Shown: positions 1-11,533, counted from the first letter of the stretch. The stretch is DNA of 64,000 nt from Allantophomopsis cytisporea (GCA_024752435.1 CP103024.1:1240001-1304000), one strand, 5' to 3'. The notes: generated from the letters alone by a model not told the origin. A program made the numbers and translations.

Positions 1-777
1 CAGACCCAGGTAGTTTGTGTTACTCTCGAGAAAAAACGTCGTTTGGCTGTGATGGTTCTTTCGTATTGCGTTGCATCTCTGGCTATCACCTTTCGTCTCA
101 TCCTCATGATCGAAAATTCAATTCACATCATGAGAGATGACGTGCTCACTTGGGAGTGGCTTTACAACGGCTGTCTAATTACGGAAACCATTTCCGTCTG
201 GTACTTCTGCCTCGTCTTCATCATCAAGCTCGGTATCACCATCGTTAAGCGTAAGAAGATGGGCCTCAAGCAATTTGGACCTATGCAAATCATCTGCATC
301 ATGGGTGGCTGTACAATGGTCATTCCATGTAAGTTTATATCCCCTTGTCACCATGAGCTTCAAACTAATACCCCCTGAGCAATCTTCGCAGTTCTCGAAT
401 ACATCCCTTCCTCGTCCTTCCCACAAGCTTCCTCCATCGCTATAACAGCTGTCGCAATTCTCCTTCCCCTCTCTTCCCTCTGGGCCTCCGCCTCCGTTGA
501 AGGAAAGCTTCCACGCTTCAATACCAATACCACAGAAACCCGCAGCAAGCTTTTCGGTTCCTACTCTTCTGGCCAGCCATCTACTCGCGACCGCCAATCC
601 AGCCTGCCTGCTATCCACTCTACCTCCCTTGCTACGCGTGTCGAGCACGGCAACAGCTTCAGTGGCTCCCCATCTACTGGTCGCTCCATGCCGAAGAGTA
701 TTCTTGATGAGGATTGTTTGGAAGAGGGGGATATTCGCGTGCAAAGAAGTTATAGTGTTCACAGTGGGAAGAATTGA
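1..777 (+). CDS. ste2: Alpha-pheromone receptor Ste2, 3' part
   Basis: This is the C-terminal part of a seven-helix G-protein-coupled receptor for alpha-type mating pheromone; the 5' end lies outside the window. Exons are 1-328 and 392-777, with a 63-nt intron (GTAAGT...CGCAG). Frame 1 is open from the first base. The loop-3/TM6 segment contains the family hallmark GLKQF followed by a hydrophobic helix. Exon 2 holds TM7 with LPLSSLWA, matching the conserved LPLSS.W motif of Ste2. A Ser/Thr-rich cytoplasmic tail of roughly 100 residues follows, as expected for receptor phosphorylation and endocytosis. Family knowledge: signals through a heterotrimeric G protein to the mating MAP-kinase cascade. 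The family call is firm; nothing can be said about the missing N-terminal half. Confidence 0.9.
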
Positions 778-1156
778 ATGGTTGCTCAACTGTTGAGGGT
801 TAGTGGTGAAAGGGTACTCGAAAAGTACATAAGTAATAACGCAGGCGTACTGAGTTGTATTTGTATTTAGCGGCTTGCAATGAGTTGATCATTGAATTGA
901 TCGCACACAATCTGTCCTTGCGTCCATTCGTCCTCCGTATCACAACCAAGTGAACTGCACCTTCCCTCATCCCACACCATCACACTCGTTCCTTCCATTT
1001 ACACCAGCTCTCACTATCGCCCACCCAACTCACCTCAACCTCACATCCCACAACGACTATCTTAACAGCTCATTGGCGCATCTTGGATACCTAACACGTA
1101 CACTCACTAACAAAAACCCACCATACAAAAAAAAAAAAAAAAAAAGCAATGACCTA
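778..1156. other. Intergenic region with 19-nt poly(A) tract
   Basis: This 379-nt gap separates two genes on the same strand. It is rich in CA/TC just upstream of the next gene and holds an uninterrupted run of 19 A at 1127-1145, ending 11 nt before the likely ATG at 1157. Poly(dA) runs of this kind disfavour nucleosomes in fungal promoters and 5' UTRs. No RNA gene was seen. Confidence 0.6.
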
Positions 1157-3343
1157 ATGCCCCCCAAAATAACGGCCTCGCACCAACATCCGCATCTTCT
1201 GTCATCTGCTACACAATACCGTTGCCCCACCTCTCATCTAGCTCCACTACTTGCGAAATTCGAGGCGCAGAGTGGGCCTGTTCTTGATGCGGAGTATGTG
1301 CTTGGGCCTCTGAGGGTGAAGCGAAAGAGTACAGTTGGGATGGGAGGAGGGAGAGGGAGAGGGAGGGGAAGAGGAATGATGTGGTGGGGTGGGGATGATG
1401 GGAACAGTGAGCATGCTGGTGAGAAGCAGCATGTGGAAGATAAGGGAATTAGGGCGAAGGAGGGGAGTGGACATGAGAGGGAAAGTATAGTGCGTCGAAT
1501 GACAAAACTGTTTGACCGGCGTGATGGTGTCTTGGTTGAGAGGCGGACAACGGGAGCTTCGATTACTGGCGGCGAGATGAGGTGGACGAGTGGATTCGTC
1601 TCCCCGATTAGTTCTTCAAGTACGGTAGTGCATACTTCGCCTTGGAAAATGTCTGCTGGGGAGGTAGATGGCTCTGTTAATGGAGATGAGATGAGCACCC
1701 AGCTGCGGAAATTTGATAGTAGGCTGATTATTGAGAAGGGGGTTAAACATATCGATGGGGTCTTGAAAGCATCGGGACAGTCTTGCCTGCCGCAGGTTAA
1801 GCCGTTTGACGACTTGGAGCGTTTAAAGATACTTGAAGAGGATGAGCATGTTGGATATAGAAACGGTGGTATGGGAAGAAGAGTGGTAAGCACAGCTGTG
1901 AAATCGACTGCAAGAGACGAGGCAACGAAACATATGCCAAGCAAACCTGTACCTTTGCATGTGAAAGACCGTTCAATGGGACTTGATGGGGATTTGAGAG
2001 GAAGGAAGGAAGAGGTCTCACAGCGAAGGGATATAAAACACGCAAAAGGTGTCTTCCAGGTGACCGATGAGCAGGAGTGGATGAATGCAGCCAGAAAAGG
2101 AATGCCGTCTGCGCTTAAGAGGACTCCCACGACGAAGAGCACAGCGAATGGGACAGGACGAAAAGTTAGGACTGAAGAGAGTATTGCAGAAGAGCCGCGT
2201 ACTCTCAAATGTATACATGTGAAAGCTCCAACGCATCACATTTCAAGACGAGAAAGTACTATTGCGGATCGGATACGACTTTTTGATAAGGCTGCGAAAG
2301 GAGTAGTAAGTGAGAATGCTACTTCACATCAGGACGCACATCAAACATTACCGCAATTACCACAAGCACTGTCCCACACAGTTCTCACCAAGTCTAGTTC
2401 CTCGTCACAGATATTCTCCAAGAGAAGAAGCGAGCCTATGCCTCGACCACCAGTTTCCTTGAACCAAGACACCGTTATTCAAGAGGAGCCTCGAACTCCC
2501 GATCCCCCACCACACCACCAGAAATCGATCATCGAGCATCCGGGCCGCCTCTCCAAGCTCATGGACAAAATTATGCTCTGGGAAAATTTAAGCGTCAGCT
2601 CGGTAGCTGAATCACCTGCGAAATTCTCAATTCCTACACGTTCAGGCTCTACGAAACCTGCCCAAGCGCAATTTCAAGCCCGAAACACGAAAGAAAGATC
2701 GAATACAATATCAAATGTAAAAACAGGGTCCAGATTATCTCTCGCTGTTCCTCTTCGGTCAGGTGTCGGCATGCAAGAGTGTAAGTCTCAGATGGGGTCG
2801 CGGGTGGAGACAGATATGGGAAATGGGAATAGCATACCTGCCAACAGGAAGGAGCTCGATTTCAGTGATATCAATGATGTTCTGAGAAGTATGAATATTT
2901 CACCTGTTCTCTCGCCTACTAGTCCAGCACCCTCGTATAAAAAGGCACCTAGCACAGCATATATGGGCTCCGCATATCGAGACTCCCTACAGTTGGGTTC
3001 AGCCACGAAAGGTATAATTACAAGGCATGTACCGGGACGCAGTATTAGTTATCGAAATCCTTTCCAAGAAGCAGCTGCTAAGGACGCGAATGGGCTCGGA
3101 CTGAACGCGGGTAGGAGTGATGGTGCTGATGATGGTGGAGATGGAGATGGAGGTAAAGAGCGTGATGAGGCAAGGAGTCTGACGGTTAGTGAGGCGGATT
3201 GTAGACTTCTTGAGCCAAAGCCTGTAAGGATGAGTGAAGCCGTGAGGTTGATGCAGTTATGTGCGAAGTTTGGGCAGACTGTTAGGTTGAGGAAACGGAA
3301 GGCGGATGCAAAGGTTGATAGCGGTGTTGATGAGATGTTTTAG
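1157..3343 (+). CDS. Conserved-type hypothetical protein, Ser/Arg-rich, 728 aa
   Basis: I do not recognise a domain. The frame is open from 950, but the first in-frame ATG after the 19-A tract (1157, MPPK...) is the preferred start because the upstream codons are UTR-like. No intron is needed. The protein is basic and low in predicted structure, with a Gly/Arg run near residues 55-65 and Ser/Pro-rich stretches. Three short related segments recur: SIVRRMTKLFDRR (about residue 108), STIADRIRLFDKA (about 365) and RLSKLMDKIMLWEN (about 465). Each looks like an amphipathic helix with a (K/R)-x-(L/M)-(F/W) core. The C-terminus is compact and basic (LCAKFGQTVRLRKRK). It could be a cytoskeletal or signalling scaffold, but no function is claimed. 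Confidence 0.7.
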   Translation: MPPKITASHQHPHLLSSATQYRCPTSHLAPLLAKFEAQSGPVLDAEYVLGPLRVKRKSTVGMGGGRGRGRGRGMMWWGGDDGNSEHAGEKQHVEDKGIRAKEGSGHERESIVRRMTKLFDRRDGVLVERRTTGASITGGEMRWTSGFVSPISSSSTVVHTSPWKMSAGEVDGSVNGDEMSTQLRKFDSRLIIEKGVKHIDGVLKASGQSCLPQVKPFDDLERLKILEEDEHVGYRNGGMGRRVVSTAVKSTARDEATKHMPSKPVPLHVKDRSMGLDGDLRGRKEEVSQRRDIKHAKGVFQVTDEQEWMNAARKGMPSALKRTPTTKSTANGTGRKVRTEESIAEEPRTLKCIHVKAPTHHISRRESTIADRIRLFDKAAKGVVSENATSHQDAHQTLPQLPQALSHTVLTKSSSSSQIFSKRRSEPMPRPPVSLNQDTVIQEEPRTPDPPPHHQKSIIEHPGRLSKLMDKIMLWENLSVSSVAESPAKFSIPTRSGSTKPAQAQFQARNTKERSNTISNVKTGSRLSLAVPLRSGVGMQECKSQMGSRVETDMGNGNSIPANRKELDFSDINDVLRSMNISPVLSPTSPAPSYKKAPSTAYMGSAYRDSLQLGSATKGIITRHVPGRSISYRNPFQEAAAKDANGLGLNAGRSDGADDGGDGDGGKERDEARSLTVSEADCRLLEPKPVRMSEAVRLMQLCAKFGQTVRLRKRKADAKVDSGVDEMF

Positions 3344-4773
3344 GTTTCTATGAGGGGATAAGGGTTTTGAAGGAAAGAGTTGGTAGTGTCCACAAGTAGT
3401 CCTAAATTGAGAACTTGTTTATTGTTCGATAAGAAATGATGCTGTTGCAATGTCGTTGGTCTTTGTGAGATTAACAGCACGGCCATAGAATTGGGCTGGC
3501 GATTTCCAATACCACATTATGTCCTTATGCAATGTGCACTTCATATAAAAGTCATCGACAAACACACACAACTCTATTCACTCACATCAATAATCTCTTC
3601 GTCAAGCCCAGGCACAAGGCCAAGATCCCAATGAAAAGAGAACCCTACAAGAGGAAGGAAGCCATCAAAAATTAAACCCGGAGGTGACCCCGAAAGGACG
3701 CCAACACCGCCAACGCCACGCTGTGCAATGCAGGTCGGTTCGGTGCCCGCCCCAAAAGTCTTGACCTGAGGAGCAGCCAGCTAGGTAAGTGTAAGGAAGA
3801 AAGAGGGGATTTCTAGGTGGGAGAAGAGGGGGGATATTTATAGAAGAGTGGCAGCAATTCGCTTATGTCCGCTTAGGGACGGTTTTTTTTTGTTTTTGGA
3901 CGAGTTTGCTGCATGTTTACATGGTGTTTGTTGATGTTTGTGATTGTATGACTCGATGTGAGAAGGGGGAGTCGTTGTTGGGGACTGTGGCTTGACTCGT
4001 GAGGTTGATGTGATGGTGGTGGGAGAGTTCTCGTCTTCTCTGAGCTTTCAAGTGTCAGTTTTCGAACGCATGAACTAACACCTAGTGATATCTATAGTAG
4101 ATCTAGTTCTATAGACTTTCTATGGAAGCTCCAGAAAACCCCTATCACAATATAAAGCAAGTAGAAAGGCAAGAACATAAGTTATCCCCGCCCTAGGACC
4201 GCCCGGGTGCAGCTGGAACATGCTCTCTTGACAACAAAGCTCGACGGTTCTGCTGTCTGGTCTCATACGAACCTCTCTGTAAATGAACATCAAATATCAA
4301 CACAACTTCATACACTTTCAAAATCCATGGACTGGCCGTCATTTGTTCTGTTTTAAATAGCTACTGTTGCGCCAGAATCTACTGCTGAATTGCCGTTTGT
4401 GCCTCTTGATGGTCTGGACCTCAATGTCGAAGAGGGACAACGACAAAGACACCATCTACAAAGCTAGACCTCTATGGGTTTCGTCTGCATTTAAAACATC
4501 TTAAGTACACACCGAGCTTAGAATACGCAATCCAGCCGATGCTGCATGTTGCTGTTTGCTGTTACAAAACTCGCCCATAACGCACAGATAACTGAACACG
4601 AGAAATTTGAACTTTCAAAGATGAAAAAAGCAATTCATTGTAACATTCCCCAAATTTGATTTCAAGAGCTCTAGATTCTTATGTCTCGAACTATGCTCTA
4701 ATAGAAAAGCACCGAAAGTTTTGGAATCTTCCTAAAACTATTCAACTATCTCCTATCCACCAAATCCCCTCAC
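3344..4773. other. Intergenic region, convergent 3' ends
   Basis: This 1.4-kb gap lies between two convergent genes. A TATA-like CATATAAAAG occurs near 3543, followed by a 13-codon ORF at 3631 (MKREPYKRK...). Neither is enough for a gene call. No tRNA or repeat was seen. Confidence 0.5.
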
Positions 4774-6067
4774 CTAGAACCTTCTGATCAAAGCTTCTGG
4801 TTTATTTCCCAACGCCTTCTCAATCTCCTCCAGCACCTCATCGGTGAGCAACTTAACAGCATCTAGCGCCTTGATGCTCTCATAGATCTGTTCAACACGA
4901 CTAGCACCCGTGATAGCAGAGCTAACGTTCTTATTCTTCAAGACCCACGCCATAGCCAGATTAGCCTGCGAGACACCCAGCTTCTCAGCGATGGGCTTCA
5001 ATTTCTTCACGGTCTCGATATCTTTCCTCCAGTTCTCATCACCAAAACGCTCGTTCATGGCCTTGACGAAAGGATCCGAGGAGGCGCCAAGACGAGAATC
5101 GTTGGGGATATCTTCGTTGTACTTGCCCGTAAGGATACCTATTTTTAATGGCGAGAAGATGGTGAGTCCGAGTCCGATCTCCTCATATAGGCGTATGAAC
5201 TCGCCCTCGACCTTTTGTCGTGCTAGCATGTTGTATTGCGGTTGTTCCATCAGTGGGCCGATCAGTCCTAGCTTGTCGGCGTATCGCCAGGCGGTTGCGA
5301 TCTCTTCCGCGCTCCATTCTGAGGTACCCCAGTAAAAGGCTTTGCCTTGGTCAATAACGTGGTTGAAGGCGCGGACGGTTTCTTCGATAGGGGTGTTTCG
5401 GTCTGGGCGGTGAGCGTACTGCAATAACGTGAGCTTTGAGATCTGGTGATTGTACGGGAACAAACAAACACTGCAATTTGGCATGTATGTTGTGGAAGAG
5501 AGATGACTTACAATCAGATCCACATAATCCAGTTGCAATCTCTCCAGCGAGAGGTTGAGGCCCTCGATAATATGTTTTCTCGAAAGACCACCGTTGTTGA
5601 CTGGGTTGTCGCCATTGGCCTTTCCCCAGTTCAACTATGTCATCATATCAGTCAGTTATCCCTAGCATTATGCAGTCCAGGAAAGACCAATTCATCCAGG
5701 ATATACCTTAGTGCTGATGACCAAATCATTTCTTTTCCATCCGTATTTCTTGATCGCCTGACCCATTACCCTTTCACTCTCTCCACGCGCATACCCCTCA
5801 GCACAGTCGAAGAAGTTGATGCCAACATCATACGCTGCCTTCATGCACTCAAAGGTAGCCTCTGCGATATGTCAGCATTATTTTCATAAGCATCGTAATC
5901 TAGGTAACACAAATCTGTCTTTGAGAAATAAAAATCATGGTACACTTACCATTGCCGACGTGACCTCCATATGTCAACCATCCGCCCAAAGCAATAGCCG
6001 ACACCTGTAAGCCGGAGCGGCCAAGGAATCGGTACTCCATCTTGGGAAGACCTTCTGGAACGGGCAT
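4774..6067 (-). CDS. Aldo-keto reductase, AKR6 / Kv-beta-like, 346 aa
   Basis: NADPH-dependent oxidoreductase of the AKR superfamily, closest in layout to voltage-gated K+ channel beta subunits. Exons read from the right are 5950-6067, 5707-5861, 5512-5634 and 4774-5418, all with GT-AG borders and continuous frame. The start gives MPVPEGLPKMEYRFLG. The catalytic tetrad is complete: Asp58 and Tyr63 (NFFDCAEGY), Lys91 (ISTK) and His135 (YAHR). The NADPH-binding end shows ITGAS followed by QIYESIKAL. The length fits the family (about 330-350). In fungi such proteins usually act as soluble carbonyl reductases; the physiological substrate cannot be read from sequence. A run-through of intron 3 stays open in frame, which could mislead automatic predictors. 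Confidence 0.9.
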
Positions 6068-7333
6068 TTTGCTTGTGCGTGACTTATAGTCTGATTATAG
6101 TCTCAATCTGATTCTAACGTCGAAGTATTTCGTAGCTTTCGTTGAAGACAATTGCTCAAACGAAGTGTCAAAGTGTGAGTGAGCAGGTTGTGAATTCAAA
6201 GCGCTCCTACCGGAAGTGAAACTGAATGGAGTGAAATGGCAAGAGGTCTTCAAAGTCCCACTCTCGAATGAGGGGCTGGGGCAGGTATTTATTAATCATG
6301 ATAACTATCCACCACCCCTCACTTCTCCGATAATCTCATCGTAAGATAATAAATAATACCATGCAACCCTGAGGTCATTCGCTCTACTCGATACCAACCA
6401 AAAGTTCTGCAGAGACAATCCAATCACATTCCTTGGAGAAGTCATGATTACATCGTGCATTATTAATCCATGTATCGCAGTTATTCACTCTGCCTGGGCG
6501 CAGGCAAGCATGAACAGTTACAAAGCATTGTGAATGCGGCTCGGAGGGTAGTATGCCGTGCACCGAGCGTGCTGAAATCCAGTGAGGTTCGTGAAGGTTT
6601 TCAGACGACTACGTAGACTACATTATAACCCATCTGTTGTTAATTAATATATTGCATTGAGTTTTTACGACAATAGATATCTCACTCATATATTTTGTAT
6701 CACTTTAAAACTCCGGTTCTTTCCATATATTTGTTCACATATAGCACTGTTTTATGAAAACATGTTGATCATACTATAGATTCGCTGAACGGTTGATGAC
6801 CTACCTTCACTAAGAGGTATCTTCAAGTAAAGAGTTGATTGAAGACTAAAGCTTATATGGCTACCATGGCAAAGTATGAATGTATTAGATCTTCGATCTT
6901 AGAAGGTAGCTACAATATCAAATTAAAAGCTTTCATTGCTCAAAAGGGTGGCTTTTGATATATTTTGAGGGTCATACGAAGACTCCCCGAAGAGTACTGT
7001 CAACGAATAGTTGGCGGGTGCTAGCGCACGTTATAGTGGGGGTAATGGTGGTTGGTGAAGTGATAGAAAGCTTGTTCGGGCGTTCTGGGATATGACTTTC
7101 ACGTTTCCATGCGGTTAATTAAGGACTCCCGCTTTTTCGGTTTCATGGGTAAGGCAGATCGTTGGATAGCAAGCACAGATATCGATGATTCGATAGCTCA
7201 ATGCCCAGATTACATACGATACAGCAAGCATCAAATATCCCTAGTCCCTTTTAGCGATGGCAGCAATAAGTCAGCAAGCGAAGCGTCCCTCCTTCCACCT
7301 CTCAGCAAACCCAGCCCCTTGTGCTCTTCAAAA
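6068..7333. other. Intergenic region, promoter of the aldo-keto reductase
   Basis: This 1.27-kb stretch lies between two minus-strand genes. It contains the aldo-keto reductase promoter and the 3' flank of the next gene. The central part (6620-6980) is visibly AT-rich. No RNA gene or repeat was seen. Confidence 0.5.
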
Positions 7334-9709
7334 TCAATCCTCTATATCATCCTCAAACCCTTCACTCGAAGAAATAAAGTAAGCATCTCTACCACCTCCC
7401 CTCCTTCCAGTCTGCCACTCTTTTCCAATGTTCGGCTCCCAATCTACCCCCAACGGATCCGGACTTGATAATTGCACCGCTTGGAATTTCTTCGGTGGTA
7501 CAAACGTTGACTTCGACTTCGTTCTCGGATTTTTAGAAGTTGTGGATTGTGTACTTGACAACCCAGAACCGTGCGTTGCTTGGCACGATCCCAATCCTGA
7601 TCTCATTTCTAGTTCTGATATTGATTTTGAATGGCTTGAGGCATCCATAGTGTAAGCAGCAAGGAGTGAGTCTGCATCCGAAGGCGTTGTCTCGGTGGCC
7701 GAGATAGATGCGTGGGCGAGAAGAGAGGATGAAGGCAGACGAGGAGGGTTGAGAACTGGAGGCGAGGATTGGGGACTGTTGGAGGAAAGATTTGCGTCGA
7801 ATATGAACTTCTTCCAGGGTTCAGGAGAATCAATGAGGCGAAATTTTGGCAGGAAACTGGGTGGCTCAGGCTGAAGATGGTTTGCTGGAGTGTGACGTGC
7901 ATAGCTGTTCGTTTCGTTGTCTGTCAGCTGCGGTAAGTTGTGAGACATAGTTGTTTTATCGTTGATTTCGATTTTGTGTGATACAGAATGACTTTGGCTG
8001 TCCACCTCGTTTTGCTCTTGTTGCTCGTCTTCTGCCAGTTGAAATTCCTTGCGTGTACTGCTTGTACTGGGTCTGTGATTCAAAGGCCCATACTTCTCGT
8101 CTAGTTCAGCCATTGTCTTCATATGCTTGTCCCAGATCTTATTAGGCCGCTTGAAGACTGGCGGTTGTACCTTTACAGTCAGAGGATCTTGAGCTTCAGG
8201 AGTATCAATCTGCAGTAGTTGCATGGGGCTGTGAGTCGCTTTCTGCTCAATCCCAAGAACAGAGCTTGGGTCATGGTCTTCTTCAAACGCCTCTCTCATC
8301 TCACTGACCCCAGGTGTTATATCGACATCAGCATCCTCCACATCCCCTAGACCTTGGCTCTCATCGAAAATAGCCGGAATTTCAAGCCATGATTTCCAGG
8401 TTTCATCGTCCAGTCGCTGAGACAAAGGGACAGCAGGCCCTACTCGACCTAACACTGCAGCTGTAGTACAGTCATCACCTGATGGACTTGTTTGCGGAGG
8501 TTCAGAATCAAAACCGTCGTCTCCGTAAGATGAGCTTGATTGAAGCACTTGAGAAACTTGTGCTCGGACAGGTGTAGGTTGTAGTATTTCGGAAGTCGAT
8601 GTAAATGTTTGTGGCTCTGGATTTTCAGAATGGTATGCATGACTTCTATGCTCTGGATGTTTGGATCTCAAATATGAACTTGTGGACTCTGAACTATGGG
8701 AATCTGTACTGCGATTGAAGTACCTTCGAGTTAGAGGATTATTGAGGATGTCCTCTTGCTCCTGCAGCCTCGTATTACCTGAAGCATATTCAGACGGGTT
8801 CACACTATCGTAATCATATATTGACCCAGAAAACACACCTGATTCGTGCTGATTCACTACAAATCCTTCGGTCTGATCCAGGAGCATTGTATCCTGCGAG
8901 TTCCATCGAAAGGCTGGTAACAAATTTTGTTGGTTGACTGGAATTTCGGAATGTCTTAGCTCCTCACTCTGGTCTAATAATATCAAGTCGCGTGAACTTC
9001 GACTTGATGGTCTGAGTATCCTGTTTTCCAATGGGCTAAACTGGAAAATATTTGACTGGGCACTTGGTGTCAAGTCATGGTCGCCGATTCGGATTCGAGT
9101 TTCCTGCTTGCGTAGGAGTAGATTACCATGAACATCCCGATCCGAGTACCTAACTGGGCACGAGCCTGTCTTTACCAGTCTTTGGTGCAAGTCTGCACGT
9201 TGAGTACTATGGACTCGACGTCGCTTGCCTATGTTCTGGTTCTCTTGTGCTGTATTGAATTTGACGTCCACTTTCGCTTGAACTTCCAGGTTGAGCCAGT
9301 CGCCTTTTCTGAGTAGTTTCTCACGCTTATGTGAGAGAGATGGGCCCACATCATGTGCTACTGGTTCGAAATCGGGTGCTTCGGTTTTAATAGAGAGATA
9401 CTGAGATCGTGGTCTTTTTCGGGATCCTGGACCTTGGGGCGATACACGAAGACTAGCTGTGGGGCGAGCAGAATGACTCCCTCTATCATCATAGCTGTGA
9501 CCTCCACCTTCAGGTTCCTGGCATTGAACATTTGGACTCACTGGCCTTCTCTCTGCCCGTGTGTCCGAAAATGGTACCTTGGCTGGGTCCTTTTTGATAT
9601 AGCCTTTTCTCAAGAGACTATTCCTTGCGAATTTCTGCTTCTGAGTGGCTTTTTGGGCGTTTGCTTTCGGCTGAGCATGTCGTGAAAGACTACCTCCAGT
9701 CCAATTCAT
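7334..9709 (-). CDS. Fungal protein of unknown function, MNWTGG-type N-terminus, 791 aa
   Basis: A single long exon starts at ATG 9709 with MNWTGGSLSRHAQPKAN. From memory, an MNWTGG..L.RHS start followed by a Lys/Gln-rich stretch recurs in uncharacterised Pezizomycotina proteins; I cannot name a function. The sequence is mostly hydrophilic and probably disordered. It has basic NLS-like patches (SRKRPRS near residue 96, GKRRRV near 160), many Ser/Asp clusters, and repeated LLDQ(S/T)E segments near 240 and 270. The C-terminus is acidic (SSSEGFEDDIED), preceded by SSPDPLGVDWEP. A nuclear or chromatin role is plausible but inferred only from composition. The coding call is strong because of the 2.4-kb intact frame. 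Confidence 0.8.
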   Translation of the reverse strand: MNWTGGSLSRHAQPKANAQKATQKQKFARNSLLRKGYIKKDPAKVPFSDTRAERRPVSPNVQCQEPEGGGHSYDDRGSHSARPTASLRVSPQGPGSRKRPRSQYLSIKTEAPDFEPVAHDVGPSLSHKREKLLRKGDWLNLEVQAKVDVKFNTAQENQNIGKRRRVHSTQRADLHQRLVKTGSCPVRYSDRDVHGNLLLRKQETRIRIGDHDLTPSAQSNIFQFSPLENRILRPSSRSSRDLILLDQSEELRHSEIPVNQQNLLPAFRWNSQDTMLLDQTEGFVVNQHESGVFSGSIYDYDSVNPSEYASGNTRLQEQEDILNNPLTRRYFNRSTDSHSSESTSSYLRSKHPEHRSHAYHSENPEPQTFTSTSEILQPTPVRAQVSQVLQSSSSYGDDGFDSEPPQTSPSGDDCTTAAVLGRVGPAVPLSQRLDDETWKSWLEIPAIFDESQGLGDVEDADVDITPGVSEMREAFEEDHDPSSVLGIEQKATHSPMQLLQIDTPEAQDPLTVKVQPPVFKRPNKIWDKHMKTMAELDEKYGPLNHRPSTSSTRKEFQLAEDEQQEQNEVDSQSHSVSHKIEINDKTTMSHNLPQLTDNETNSYARHTPANHLQPEPPSFLPKFRLIDSPEPWKKFIFDANLSSNSPQSSPPVLNPPRLPSSSLLAHASISATETTPSDADSLLAAYTMDASSHSKSISELEMRSGLGSCQATHGSGLSSTQSTTSKNPRTKSKSTFVPPKKFQAVQLSSPDPLGVDWEPNIGKEWQTGRRGGGRDAYFISSSEGFEDDIED

Positions 9710-11533
9710 ATCGAAATAATGATAAATAATTTGATGAGAATACTGAGAGATGCGGACAAGATATGGAACTCTACCAGGCGGCAGGATAGGCTCCTAGCCG
9801 AAACATACGAGTGTGTTCATTGGAGGCGAAGACACACCGCAATAGTATTTATGAGAACACGTGAAAACACCTGACCTGCCTTACTTTCAAGATGCGATCG
9901 GACAACGAGACGCGTTTTGAAGCTTCGAGGTCACTGTCTGAACGAGTCAAGTATGGCATGTGAGATGCCGTGGGTGCTATCAGCCATCAGAGGGCAACTC
10001 TCTCGACATCGAATCCGACACGTGCCTCACGCCAACAACCCATCTTCTTATTTTCACTCAAAGTTTCAGTTTCATAGCATATAAATATATCTGTATTCTC
10101 ACAGTAAAACGCTGCGCAGGTTAAGGGCACCAGTTGAGTAGTTATCTAGCGTTTTCGTTTCCTCTGTCTGTATTTCCCAACCCGGCCCAGCCTGGTACGC
10201 TCCTTGCTAAGTATTGACTTGGTTGTTTTGACGCCAGGAACTCTGCGACGACAAAGATTCGCAATCCACTTCTTCTTCAAGAGGTCTTTCAATCAATATG
10301 AAACGGCGGTTAATAAAAAAGTATCATTTCCCCAGAAAATCGGTTCGTTCGGTGTAGCTAACTTGGTACAGAAATGTCGTTATCGGTGCATCCCAGAGTG
10401 ATACGCTGCTGATGCGCGTTCTCGTATATAGCGTCGGCACAGACCAGCCAGGATAGTTGCTGTTCGTCGCAACATCATGTCTCAGCACAAATGCAGATCT
10501 TCACTTCACCCGCCTACTTTACATCGTACACATTGCGACAGAATTCGAAAACTTGTCGCGCCCAGATAACCACTCCTAGGACAGCTTTTCTATACGGATT
10601 ATCTCGCGCAACAACATAAAAGCACAAGATCCGAATCTGCGGTGAGATGGGCTTGAGCTGAGGCTGGAGGATGCAAAGCTCCGAAGCCACAGTAAATCTG
10701 GAACCTGCATATTAGCCACTGTTCACGCCACTGCGCGACCCCAGATTGAGCTCCGGTGCTTTTCATTGACTGGCTTTGGTGGAGTTGAGGTCAAGGTCGA
10801 ACCCGGCCAGTGCTGCTTAGACAACGTAGACAACGGAGCTTCTTACCGGAATTAGGCTTTCTTTTTGCCCGGCATGACCTCATAATCCGCAAATCTGCAT
10901 GTAACGGCGGCAGAACCGACATCCATTTGTTTTCCTAAGCTGCTTTTGCCGGTTTTGACGCAGTACGAAGTATGCAGCTGACAGGAATACCTGCTTTCAT
11001 TTGGAATGCTTGTAAGGGACTTGACAGAAAGACTCCGTACTGTGGCTGTGACCTGCAAGGATTTGCGAAGAGAAACTGCTTTACTGCACACTGAAAGAAG
11101 ATCAATAAACTATGGAGATTAAGCTTACTCGTCGTCTCTATCCTGCCCTTTGACAGGAACTTCTACCGTCTTGTTGAGGTTGATCTTCACTTCCACTCCT
11201 GGCTTCTCGGCGTCCCAGCAAAATCTATCCAAAAGAAAAACACTAGATTTATAATACATCTTCATACAACTGCATTTGTCAACTTGGAACTTGGTGTATT
11301 GTCTCTAAGTCGCGCCAACGGTCGCTCTCCTGAGGCTCCACTAGAAGCCCCGAAGCATTAAAGAAGAGGTCTCGCGATCATCACTCCTTGCTAAAGTCGG
11401 CGGCGATTCAAGACACTGACGTAGCGCCCAAACCACTCAGCACAATTCAAAAAGTCGCACATAGTACACTCGCCTGATTAGAGTCAAACTCGATCAAAAG
11501 CACAATTCTTGTTCAAAGAATATCGACAATGCG
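9710..11533. other. Divergent intergenic region
   Basis: This 1.8-kb gap separates two divergently transcribed genes and must hold both promoters. A TATA-like CATATAAATATAT lies near 10078. A possible small minus-strand ORF (11125-11265) is listed separately. Otherwise I see no tRNA, repeat or conserved ORF. Confidence 0.5.
11125..11265 (-). CDS. Possible small ORF or terminal exon, 46 aa
   Basis: A 47-codon frame starts at ATG 11265 (MKMYYKSSV) and ends at TAA 11125. The last 30 residues look protein-like rather than random (FCWDAEKPGVEV, then a Lys/Asn/Val-rich segment, then a charged DRDDE end). Upstream it stays open back to a TAG at about 11308, which could double as an intron acceptor (CTTAG), so it may be the final exon of a small gene. 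It lies in a divergent promoter region between two well-supported genes. I do not recognise the family, and a chance ORF of this length is quite possible. Confidence 0.25.
   Translation of the reverse strand: MKMYYKSSVFLLDRFCWDAEKPGVEVKINLNKTVEVPVKGQDRDDE

Noticed and set aside
175..789. 204-codon minus-strand frame
   Set aside because: Antisense to the STE2 3' exons; no features of its own.
1234..2208. 324-codon minus-strand frame
   Set aside because: It lies antisense to the long unknown gene at 1157-3343 and has Ser/Leu/Pro composition typical of shadow frames.
5446..5889. 147-codon plus-strand frame
   Set aside because: Antisense to aldo-keto reductase exons and introns.
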